DNA from: Kiritimatiellia bacterium
GTDB lineage: Bacteria; Verrucomicrobiota; Kiritimatiellia; RFP12; UBA3636
Assembly: GCA_017476965.1 (NCBI GenBank)
Contig: JAFUXX010000365.1
Coordinates: 1 to 5,086 of the forward strand
Direction of reading: 5' to 3'
Length of the DNA stretch: 5,086 bases
Part shown: one piece after another, positions 1 to 5,086 of the stretch
How positions within the stretch are numbered: the first letter of the stretch is position 1
Layout of the letters: every line of letters begins with the position of its first letter
The notes under the pieces: generated by a model
What the model saw: only the letters and a program-made list of their open reading frames with translations
Told to the model about the DNA's origin: nothing
The model's database searches: none
Translations under genes and position numbers: made by a program

Positions 1-190
1 GGACGGGCGGCACGCCGTCGCCGCCATCGACCAGCACAAGCGAGGCGCGGCAGCCGGAGGCCGCGGCATCGGCGAGGAGCGCCGGCAGCGCTTCAGGCTC
101 GGTGGTGAAGCCGGTCTCGAATGCGACTTCGACGCGCGGCCAGGCGTCGCCGGGCTGGTAGGCCTCGAAGAGCGCGGGGGCGCCGGGGGC
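1..190 (-). pseudogene. Distal part of an unrecognised host gene, cut by the R-M island
   Basis: On the minus strand one frame is open through the window edge and reads like real GC-rich coding sequence (APGAPALFEAYQPGDAWPRV, then a helical Ala/Leu stretch and ASLVLVDGGDGVPPV). I do not recognise the family. It joins in frame to the segment at 2488-2653 if the island is removed with one copy of the GGCGA repeat, giving ...FEISATV-APGAPALFEAY.... I therefore read both pieces as one interrupted gene. The first part looks like a beta-sandwich and this part more alpha/beta, but that is only an impression from the residues. The gene continues beyond position 1, so its real end and product cannot be seen. 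Confidence 0.55.
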
Positions 191-192
191 GA
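188..192. repeat. Left copy of 5-bp direct repeat GGCGA flanking the island
   Basis: GGCGA occurs here and again at 2485-2489, exactly where GC-rich minus-strand coding stops on each side. Collapsing the two copies to one restores an open host frame across the joint (GTC GCC CCC on the minus strand, V-A-P). This suits a short target-site duplication, or a joint made through 5 bp of microhomology. Five bases alone could match by chance; the frame restoration is what supports it. Confidence 0.5.
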
Positions 193-306
193 TCTGTAAA
201 GCCGGAAAAGAGATTCTACCTCTGGACGTTCATGGTGTATTTCGCGATGACCTGATTGAGCATTTTCCGGCAATTAACATCTTTTGTTCGTGTTCATAGA
301 GGCAAT

Positions 307-855
307 ATGGTAGAATTGAGACCGCTATTTGCGAAACTTTTACCTTTTACCACAATTTCCATGCCCCACCCTTTTGAAAATCATCGTTTCTCACCGAAGG
401 CTCGATCCCTAGACCTCTTTCAAATCCACGGGATGGAGGATTATTACCTCGGTGTGGTTTTTCAGTATTCGCGGACAAGTTGGAATGGTTGCATCCCACT
501 CATCCCGAAATATCGGGGCGTCGAAGTTCCTTTCACAATGGAGGATGTCGAAGATTGGGTGCTGAAATGCTATGCCAACCTTGACCCTTCTAACAATACG
601 GCATGGCAGAATGCGCAACGATCTTTTTGGTTGAATGCCAATGCCTCCGAGACCGAAAACGTGTTTGACGCCTTGAATGGAATGGTGGAGCTGAACCTGT
701 CACTAAGTGGCAGTGCAGAAAATGTGGTCCCGTCCCTCAATGCAATCCCCAGCCTGCGGCACGCATCAAGCGGCTCAAGCAGATGGGCTTTTTTATCGGG
801 ACACAGAAAATGCCTTGCCCCTCGTGCGGAACTACGACCTTTTTCGACATTTTGA
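307..855 (+). pseudogene. Restriction endonuclease, N-terminal part (frameshifted)
   Basis: This is the N-terminal portion of the island's endonuclease. Useful sequence runs from the ATG at 307 (MVELRPLFAKLLPF...) to about position 692, and the last 50 or so residues before the stop at 853-855 are out of frame. I prefer ATG 307, with TAGAGG just upstream, over the TTG at 256, which has no good ribosome site and adds residues that look non-coding. The part contains HPFENHRF, a YYLGVVFQYS strand and a Trp/Asp-rich acidic stretch, with no motif I can assign. It probably holds DNA-recognition elements. Near 690-695 the reading must drop from this frame into the one used by the zinc/HNH part. One missing base there would give V-E-L-E-P-V-T-K-W-Q-C. 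No convincing promoter was found in 193-306. Confidence 0.6.
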
Positions 856-1322
856 TTCGTCTCCCGCGACATGCCGCTGACAACGAGCGAAGATATTCGC
901 TTTCCGCAAGACTGCAAAAGCGCATAAAGACCCTGCTAGACAATTATGATGTCTGCTTTGACGAAACACGCCCTCCTTCCGAACTGACAATTGATCACAA
1001 ATTTCCATCCTCCCGGTGGGTTCAAGGCGAAAGCATCAACGAACCCAATATGCCCAATGAGTCAATACGCAAAAAGTTTCAACTCCTGACGAACCAGGCC
1101 AATCTCCAAAAGGAGCGATATTGCAAGAGGTGCGTTCTCCATGGGATTCGTGGTGATTACTTTGGCATTAAATGGTTCTACGAGGGTGATGAACATTGGC
1201 GGGGCAGTTCAAAGGCTGATGAATTGGGCTGCATAGGTTGCTGTTGGTATGACATGGCAGAATGGAAGCGGCGTTTTGCGGCAATGCTTGCATCAAACAA
1301 AAACATTTTGCGGAATCCGTGA
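669..1322 (+). pseudogene. HNH restriction endonuclease, zinc-finger and catalytic part
   Basis: This is the catalytic part of the island's type II-like restriction enzyme, which would cut unmodified DNA. The frame is open from 669, and homology-like sequence starts about 693 (EPVTKWQCRKCG). The cysteine pairs QCRKC and PCPSC enclose about 30 residues and look like one zinc site. Next comes the ELTIDHKFPSSRW segment with its DH (His codon 996-998), then LLTNQANLQKERYCKRC with candidate Asn codons at 1092 and 1101, and CKRC and CIGCC pairs that suggest a second zinc site around the HNH/beta-beta-alpha-metal core. The end FYEGDEHWRG and a basic tail are typical of such enzymes. Joined to the 307 start, the whole would be about 339 residues. 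The stop at 1320-1322 lies two bases before the methyltransferase ATG, so the two were translationally coupled. I cannot name the recognition site. Confidence 0.7.
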
Positions 1323-1324
1323 AA

Positions 1325-1954
1325 ATGAACGCAAGCGCGTCACGTCCATCCTCCCACAAGCGGAGTTTCACAGTCGGAAGCGTTTGTTCTGGAATTGAGG
1401 CTGCTTCAGTAGCATGGGTGCCTCTCGGATTTTCATTTGCTTGGTTTTCGGAAACAGCGCGATTCCCCGCAATGGTTTTGGAAGCTAGACATGCCTCCGT
1501 TCCAAATCTTGGCGACATGGGGAAATTGCCAAAACTCATCGACGAACGCAAAATTGAGGCACCTGACATTATTTGTGGCGGTACTCCTTGCCAAGCATTT
1601 TCACTTGCCGGAAAGAAAGAAGGACTGGCTGATTCCAGAGGCAATCTGACATTGCGATTTGTTGACATTGTGGATTCTGCCGAAGACTTTATCTTCTGGC
1701 CGGTGGAAAAGGCTTCCTGCCCGAAAATGTTCTGTTTGACAAACTTTCTTCTCAAAAAATTCACCAATCGGAGTCGCCTCTTCAATTTGAGAAGGTTGGA
1801 CACAAATTCGAGGTGTTCCGGGAATATTCCGATTGCCTCTATTCGGCCTATGGAACGAAGTGGAATGGCAATGCAGCCGCAAACAACGGCTCTCTTTTCG
1901 TTGTCCAAGACGGTCGCTTGCGGCGATTCTCTCCACTGGAATGCGAGCGATTGA
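1325..1954 (+). pseudogene. C5-cytosine DNA methyltransferase, N-terminal catalytic part (motifs I-V)
   Basis: This encodes the S-adenosylmethionine-binding and catalytic half of a phage-type cytosine-5 methyltransferase. Motif I is FTVGSVCSGIEAASVAW (residues 15-31). WFSE (40-43) supplies the acidic motif II residue, and VPNLGDM (59-65) follows. Motif IV is GGTPCQAFSLAG, with catalytic Cys89. GLADSRGNLTLRFVDI follows. At DFIFW (residue 125, codon 1697-1699) the expected ENV of motif VI should come next, but the text breaks off. The remaining 84 residues to the stop at 1952-1954 are out of frame. ATG 1325 is preferred; GTG 1319, overlapping the endonuclease stop, would add two residues. Without motifs VI and VIII the product cannot be an active methyltransferase. 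Confidence 0.75.
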
Positions 1955-2529
1955 TGGGTTTTCCGGACAACTACACGGATATTCCCGGAGCAAGGAACAC
2001 GAACCGATTCCAGGCGCTTGGGAATTCGTGGGCAGTCCCTGTCGTAAAATGGACAGGAGCGCGGATTTCACGTGGTTTCGACCATAGGCTAAACGCTCCA
2101 TTTGACTTGCTGCACGATTCCGACCCCGACTTGATATTTTCAACCGTTTATAATTTTGGAAGTGGGTTCGTTCGACCGACAAATGGCAGACTTTTGAACA
2201 CCGGTCCTGCTCCGGAACTTTGCCAATTTCGTCCACTATCGGACATTTTGACAGCAGATGCACCTGAAACGCTTCACATAACGCCTGTCGGGTGTCATGG
2301 CATTCTTCGCCGAAGCAAGGCACGAAACCTGGCATTAAACTCGCGCCTTCGATTCTATCTCGAAAAAATCAGTTCCGAAATGCCGGAAGAAGAAATCGAA
2401 AAAAAGGTCGCGAATCCAGAAACGCGGAAGATTCGGACAACTGCCAAAACACATTTGTTTTGTGAACAATTCTCTTTTGTTCTTGGCGACCGTGGCGGAG
2501 ATCTCGAAGGTCCGCCCGTCATAGCCTGA
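1702..2529 (+). pseudogene. C5-cytosine DNA methyltransferase, C-terminal part (motifs IX-X and accessory domain)
   Basis: This continues the same gene in another frame. It begins GGKGFLPENVLFDKL, the segment that normally follows motif VIII in phage-type enzymes. A target-recognition-like stretch follows with SAYGTKWNGNAAANNGSLFV. Motif IX is RLRRFSPLECERLMGFPDNY, and motif X is RFQALGNSWAVPVVKW. After motif X there is a further region containing FRPLSDILTADAPETLHITP and GILRRSKARN, which resembles the LSDIL...GILRRAE segment found in phage methyltransferases. GTG 1813 is open in this frame but is unlikely to be a real start. The frame runs through the island end to TGA 2527-2529, so the last 14 codons lie in host DNA. 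The native stop was probably the TGA at 2463-2465 in another frame, reached if one base is restored near the seven-A run at about 2399-2405. Confidence 0.7.
2485..2489. repeat. Right copy of 5-bp direct repeat GGCGA flanking the island
   Basis: This matches 188-192. To its right, GC-rich minus-strand coding begins at once (VTASIEF read backwards along the plus strand). To its left lies AT-rich island sequence. It supports an exact right end of the island. Confidence 0.5.
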
Positions 2530-2653
2530 AAGGTCGATGTCCGCCTCGGCCCAGCCGTCGCCGGCCTCGGGAAGCGAGTCCTCCAGAACGCCGTCCCTGA
2601 CGGCGGCGACGGAGATCGTGCGCGCAAGCGCCAGGCATGCCGTCCGCAAGCTC
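2488..2653 (-). pseudogene. Proximal part of the unrecognised host gene, cut by the R-M island
   Basis: On the minus strand this reads ARTISVAAVRDGVLED, then GDGWAEADIDLSGYDGRTF and EISATV. The W-x-E-x-x-I-D-L-S-x-Y-x-G-R/K-T pattern is common in jelly-roll or galactose-binding-like beta-sandwich domains of carbohydrate-active proteins, but it is too general to name a family. Upstream the frame runs into the XylR-like fragment, which is in a different frame. Either the two are separate genes fused by an old deletion near 2640-2655, or they are one gene with a second frameshift. I favour fusion, because a LacI/XylR domain is not expected to continue like this. No start codon with a ribosome site is visible for this part on its own. 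Confidence 0.5.
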
Positions 2654-3027
2654 GCGAAGGGCGGCGGTGGCGATGCCCTCGGCATCGGCCGTCACGAGGC
2701 GGACCGGGCGCCGGGAAGCGGGCACCTGGTGGAGATGGACGACGGGGATGCCGGCGAAAAGCGACGGGGCAGCCGCACCATGGCGGCCGAACCGTCCACG
2801 ATGCAACCCACGGCGTCGTGCGCTCGCACGCGGCGCTTGAGCGCTCCGGGAGCGGCGGGAGCTCCGGGAGCGGCGGGAGCCCCGGGGAGGGCGAGCGCCC
2901 CGTGTTCGACCGCGACGGCGCTCCAGCCGCGCGCGACGGCATGCCGCCGCATCCCGGCGAGTTTCATCGCCTGGATCGGCTCGCTCTCGCTCGCGTCAAG
3001 ATAGAGGATCGTCGGCTTCCCGGCCAT
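2640..3027 (-). pseudogene. XylR/LacI-type sugar-sensing regulator, N-terminal fragment
   Basis: The ATG at 3027 is preceded by GGAAGGG seven bases upstream. The protein opens directly with a periplasmic-binding-like fold (PTILYLDASESEPIQAMKLA, then MRRHAVARGW) and has no N-terminal helix-turn-helix. This is the order in XylR-type regulators, where an AraC-type DNA-binding domain comes last. GCIVDGSAA, GIPVVHLHQVP and LVTADAEGIATAALRELADG fit the middle of that domain. The frame changes near 2757-2763 (one base missing beside a four-base A run), and sugar-domain sequence is lost beyond about 2645. The rest of the binding domain and the whole DNA-binding domain are absent. An insert of PGAPAAP repeats lies at the first third. 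The gene starts 31 bp after the Fic stop at 3059 and probably shared its transcript. It is not functional as it stands. Confidence 0.6.
2843..2878. repeat. 18-bp tandem repeat in the regulator fragment (two full copies plus part)
   Basis: GCTCCGGGAGCGGCGGGA occurs at 2843-2860 and 2861-2878, followed by a partial, diverged third copy to about 2888. On the minus strand each unit encodes six residues (A-P-G-A-P-A register), giving a Pro/Ala/Gly-rich linker inside the sugar-binding domain. The unit length keeps the frame, so copy-number change would lengthen the linker without breaking the gene. Confidence 0.8.
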
Positions 3028-3058
3028 GACATCGCCCTTCCGCCCGGCCCGCCGCCCG

Positions 3059-3272
3059 TCAGGAAACGACCTCCCAGCGTCCGCCCTTGTCGGCGCCGAC
3101 GCGGCGGAGCCGGCCGTTTGCCTTCAACTTGCGGATGTTCCATTTCACGCCGGAGAGGGAGAGGCCCGTCGCGTTTGCCAGTTCAGGAATCGTGACATCG
3201 GGCATCGACTTGACGACGGCCAGGATTTTCAGGTCAGTTTTCAGGTCGGTTTCAGGTCGGTTTTCAGGTCGG
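3059..3272 (-). pseudogene. Detached winged-helix C-terminal domain of the Fic protein
   Basis: In a frame different from the main Fic frame, the minus strand encodes TDLKTDLKILAVVKSMPDV, TIPELANATGLSLSGVKWNI and RKLKANGRLRRVGADKGGRW, ending EVVS at TGA 3059-3061. This is a typical winged helix-turn-helix: helix, then recognition helix GLSLSGVKWNIRKL, then a beta wing ending in GRW. Such domains close many Fic-family proteins. It has no start codon or ribosome site and is reached only if one A is restored in the short repeat unit at 3250-3260. The full protein would then be about 341 residues. The domain may bind DNA and could support autoregulation, but that is inference. Confidence 0.75.
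3226..3272. repeat. 12-bp tandem repeat with one 11-bp unit at the Fic frameshift
   Basis: There are four units of the form TTTTCAGGTCGG: 3226-3237 (one base different), 3238-3249, 3250-3260 and 3261-3272. The third has TTT instead of TTTT and is 11 bp long. On the minus strand each full unit encodes T-D-L-K. The short unit shifts the frame, giving stop TGA at 3241-3243 after ADLKTDLKPT. Confidence 0.95.
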
Positions 3273-4083
3273 CCCCGAGAACGACGCTTCCTGCGGCGTA
3301 CGCCTCGCCCTTGGCTTTGAGCGTCCGCAGGATTTTGTCGAGCATGAAATCGATGAAGGGGCCGGAATCGGCCTTGGCGGTGGAGGCGTTGATGGCCTCG
3401 TAGTATTCGCTCTGGTGGGACCAGACGATGTTTTCGACGGGCGCACCGTAGAACTCTTCGCGCCACGATCCGAGAAGGGCGGTCTGCCAGAGCCGACCGG
3501 TGCGTCCGTTCCCGTCGGGAAAAGGATGGATGAACTCGAACTCGTAGTGGAAGACGCAGCTTTTCACGAGAACCGGGTCTTCGCTGTCGCGCAACCATGC
3601 GAAAAGGTCGGCCACGAGCGACGGGACGTTCCCGTAAGGCGGAGCCATGTGCACCACGTTGCCGGAGCCATCCATGACGCCGACATTGCAGGTGCGGAAT
3701 TTCCCGGGCCGGTCCACCAGACCTTCGGTCAGCAGACCGTGGGCCAGGAGCAGATCGTCGATCGAATACGGATCGAACCGCGAAATCCGGTCGTAGGCCG
3801 CGTGGGCACCTTTCACCTCCTGGATTTCGCGCGCCGGAGCGGCGACGCGCCGCCCGGCGAGGACGGCCGTGATCTGGTCTTCCGTAAGCGTGTTGCCCTC
3901 GATAGCCGTGGTGCCTCGGATCGTGCGGATGTGGTTGATCCGGCGGAGCCGGAGGCCGTCGGGGCCTTCAAGCAATATGCGGTAGCGCTCCACGGCGGCG
4001 GCGATTTCGGCGATCATGCCCATCGCCCTGCCGCTCACCGTGTACGGTGGCCTGTAGCCGGATTTTGCGTTGCCCTTTTTCAT
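3241..4083 (-). CDS. Fic-domain protein AMP-transferase, class II, cut before its winged helix
   Basis: Fic enzymes usually move AMP from ATP to a hydroxyl side chain of a target protein in the cytoplasm. The 280-residue product has an inhibitory-helix motif T58-T-A-I-E62-G63, matching (S/T)xxxE(G/N) and placed before the core, which marks class II. A flap segment is at VVHMAPPYGNVPSLVADL (143-160). The complete catalytic motif is HPFPDGNGRTGR (186-197), with catalytic His186, metal-binding Asp190 and the phosphate-binding Gly/Arg residues. SHQSEYYEAI (222-231) is typical of the following helix. ATG 4083 has GGAAGG five bases upstream. The catalytic domain is whole, so activity is possible. 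The stop at 3241-3243 results from a short repeat unit that detaches the winged helix at 3059-3260. The natural target is not known. Confidence 0.85.
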   Translation of the reverse strand: MKKGNAKSGYRPPYTVSGRAMGMIAEIAAAVERYRILLEGPDGLRLRRINHIRTIRGTTAIEGNTLTEDQITAVLAGRRVAAPAREIQEVKGAHAAYDRISRFDPYSIDDLLLAHGLLTEGLVDRPGKFRTCNVGVMDGSGNVVHMAPPYGNVPSLVADLFAWLRDSEDPVLVKSCVFHYEFEFIHPFPDGNGRTGRLWQTALLGSWREEFYGAPVENIVWSHQSEYYEAINASTAKADSGPFIDFMLDKILRTLKAKGEAYAAGSVVLGADLKTDLKPT

Positions 4084-4088
4084 CTCTG

Positions 4089-4139
4089 CCTTCCGTTGTT
4101 TGCGGCTTCAATTCTACTAAAACGGGGCGCGGAAAGCAA
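4089..4139 (-). promoter_or_regulatory. Candidate promoter and ribosome site of the Fic gene
   Basis: Read on the minus strand, TTGCTT (4139-4134) and TAGAAT (4116-4111) are separated by 17 bp, and GGAAGG (4094-4089) lies five bases before ATG 4083. The -10 box matches five of six consensus bases, but the -35 only three. The -35 box lies at the joint of the two 20-bp repeat copies, so the repeat could have created or tuned this promoter. The predicted leader is about 20 bases. Only the ribosome site is strongly supported. Confidence 0.4.
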
Positions 4140-4485
4140 AAACGGGGCGTGGAAAGCGGAACTTGCAGGCGCGGACGCGAGATGCGTCGGGCGAAGCGCG
4201 GTAATGTTCGACGAGGGGGTAGCAGCCCGAGACGATGCCGTGGCGCGGCGCGGTGGTGCAGTCGCCGAAGGTGCGGCAGATGCTGCATTTCCGCAAAGGC
4301 CGTCCGGCGAGGACGTCGGCCGGCAGGTCGGGATAGGAGAGGACCATGCGGCCGTAGCCGGCGAAGTCGGTAAGGCCTTCGCGGACGAGGCCGCAGGAAC
4401 CTTCGCTTTTTTCGTAGATTCGCAGCGGGCAGAGCCTGGCCTTGGCCTTGGTCTCGTCCCATGAAGGGACGTGCGCGAGCCTATT
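4117..4485 (-). pseudogene. NADH:flavin oxidoreductase (Old Yellow Enzyme family), C-terminal remnant
   Basis: The minus-strand frame is open from an in-frame stop at 4486-4488 to TAG at 4117-4119. It encodes [18 protein letters not shown] and [12 protein letters not shown], then [19 protein letters not shown] and [15 protein letters not shown]. The GYGR-x5-PDLP segment is the phosphate-binding end of the flavin barrel in this family. The four cysteines, spaced C-x2-C-x5-C-x11-C, resemble the iron-sulfur-binding cluster of dienoyl-CoA reductase-like members. No good start is present, and the main part of the barrel (more than 200 residues in the family) is missing. The metallophosphoesterase gene ends exactly where it should be. 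The last residues ([14 protein letters not shown]) come from the 20-bp repeat, so the native stop was also lost or moved. Confidence 0.6.
4119..4158. repeat. 20-bp tandem duplication upstream of the Fic gene
   Basis: AAAACGGGGCGCGGAAAGCA (4119-4138) is followed directly by AAAACGGGGCGTGGAAAGCG (4139-4158), with 18 of 20 bases equal. The repeat covers the end of the oxidoreductase remnant and the upstream side of the candidate Fic promoter. It could be a pair of operator sites or simple duplication; it is not palindromic. Confidence 0.85.
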
Positions 4486-5086
4486 TCATGAGGAAGACGG
4501 TCGAGGGCGACGGTCTGGGGCCGGGGGTGAGGTCGAAGGTACGCGCAGGGGTGGTGGCCGCGCCGGGGTAGAAGCGCATGAGGACGCGGCGGTCGTCCAC
4601 TTCAAGCCGGAAATGCCCGGCGCTGGGGCCGAGGAAGTATTCCTTGAGGCCCGGCTTGAAGAGGGCGAAGTCGGCGTCGTATGCGGCTTTGTTGGCGGCG
4701 CTCACTTCCTCGACGCGCCAGGTACCGAAGGCAGATGGCTTGTCGTGGCCGGGGAACGGCTCCACTGTGTCGCGGCCCTCTTTCCACACGGAATTCGCGG
4801 TGAATTCGGTGTAGCCGCCGAATTCGTTTTCGTTGCGGTAGAAGCCGGTGCAGTGCGTATGGCCGGAGAGGACGATGGCGCGGCGGCGCGAAATCGCCTC
4901 AAAGAGTTCCGGGACGCCTTTGCCGGTGCCGCCCTTGGCCTTCCAGCCGCTGAGGCGCCATATCCAGTTGTTGCCGCTCTGGTTGGGCGTGAACGGCCCG
5001 TGCGTGACAAGGAAGACGTAGCGCGCGTCGGGGTCGGAGGAGACGGCTTCGGCAACGTCGAAGAGGCTGACGCGCTCGAAGTCGCA
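4481..5086 (-). CDS. Calcineurin-like metallophosphoesterase, C-terminal part
   Basis: The gene enters at the right edge and its last 201 residues are visible, ending ...[19 protein letters not shown] (residues 23-34 of the visible part, His29) and [12 protein letters not shown] (71-82, GHTH with His76 and His78) are the last two metal-binding motifs of the calcineurin-like phosphoesterase fold. The earlier Asp/His/Asn motifs (D-x-H, GD-x-x, GNHD) would lie to the right of the window. The region after GHTH, including [19 protein letters not shown] in the loop before it, and a beta-rich end ([17 protein letters not shown]) resemble purple-phosphatase-like or secreted phosphoesterases of about 350-450 residues. 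Substrate unknown. The frame is intact and GC-rich, so this looks like the one undamaged gene here. Confidence 0.8.
   Translation of the reverse strand, partial: CDFERVSLFDVAEAVSSDPDARYVFLVTHGPFTPNQSGNNWIWRLSGWKAKGGTGKGVPELFEAISRRRAIVLSGHTHCTGFYRNENEFGGYTEFTANSVWKEGRDTVEPFPGHDKPSAFGTWRVEEVSAANKAAYDADFALFKPGLKEYFLGPSAGHFRLEVDDRRVLMRFYPGAATTPARTFDLTPGPRPSPSTVFLMK

Larger units (their letters stand above)
193..2489 (+). mobile_element. Inserted restriction-modification island (about 2.3 kb)
   Basis: This block has visibly lower GC and different codon use than both flanks, and its genes run opposite to every flanking gene. It carries only an endonuclease gene and a methyltransferase gene. Its ends coincide with a 5-bp direct repeat, and its removal restores a host reading frame. 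No transposase or integrase is present, and the ends carry only a weak 8-bp inverted match (AAAAGAGA at 206-213, TCTCTTTT at 2471-2478, at unequal distances from the ends). R-M gene pairs are known to insert into host genes without their own recombinase, which fits. The insertion is inferred from this sequence alone, without an uninterrupted relative to compare. Confidence 0.7.

Noticed and set aside
193..306. Promoter or controller-protein operator before the endonuclease
   Set aside because: I found no convincing -35/-10 pair or symmetrical operator, and no controller gene is present.
1168..2335. Long minus-strand open frames opposite the endonuclease and methyltransferase
   Set aside because: They mirror clear motifs on the plus strand, lack family-like composition and have no ribosome sites.
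206..2478. AAAAGAGA and TCTCTTTT as terminal inverted repeats of a transposon
   Set aside because: Only eight bases match, they lie at unequal distances (13 and 6 bases) from the proposed ends, and there is no transposase.
2464..2482. GAACAA/TTGTTC hairpin as a terminator of the island operon
   Set aside because: The stem is only six AT-rich pairs with a seven-base loop and no following T run, so it is too weak to call.
2843..2890. GC-rich repeats as a CRISPR-like array
   Set aside because: Copies abut with no spacers and keep a coding frame, so this is a simple coding tandem repeat.
3415..4464. 349-codon plus-strand open frame opposite the Fic gene
   Set aside because: It is the antisense of a gene with complete Fic motifs; its length is due to high GC and few stop codons.

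Overview
The window is a high-GC bacterial chromosome segment coding on the minus strand, broken by a lower-GC block of about 2.3 kb coding on the plus strand. The flanks (1 to about 190 and about 2485 to 5086) are clearly GC-rich with G/C at most third codon positions. The block 193-2489 has mixed third positions. A XylR-like regulator fragment and a remnant of a Cys-rich NADH:flavin oxidoreductase are compatible with a Lentisphaerota/Victivallis-like or other PVC-group bacterium. That placement is an impression from protein style and is not proven.

Layout, left to right. 1-190 (minus) is the distal part of an unrecognised protein. 193-2489 holds the remains of a restriction-modification (R-M) unit: a zinc-finger HNH restriction endonuclease (about 307-1322) followed directly by a phage-type C5-cytosine methyltransferase (1325 to about 2465/2529). 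About 2488-2653 (minus) is the proximal part of the same unrecognised host protein. The island is bracketed by GGCGA at 188-192 and 2485-2489, and removing it with one repeat copy rejoins the two host pieces in frame. About 2640-3027 (minus) is a frameshifted XylR/LacI-type sugar-binding regulator fragment with no DNA-binding domain. 3059-4083 (minus) is a class II Fic AMP-transferase. Its C-terminal winged helix is cut off by one short unit in a 12-bp tandem repeat. 4117-4485 (minus) is a C-terminal remnant of an Old Yellow Enzyme-type flavin oxidoreductase. 4481-5086 (minus) is the C-terminal 201 residues of a calcineurin-like metallophosphoesterase.

Almost every gene here is damaged. The endonuclease has a one-base frameshift. 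The methyltransferase has lost motifs VI to VIII by an internal deletion and probably its own stop. The regulator has two frame changes and no C-terminus. The Fic gene is frameshifted in a repeat, and the oxidoreductase has lost its N-terminal part. This is either a decaying accessory locus or, for the single-base lesions only, uncorrected base loss in the assembly. The methyltransferase deletion and the clean insertion structure are not explained by homopolymer error. As it stands the R-M system should be inactive, and the only near-complete catalytic protein is the Fic enzyme.
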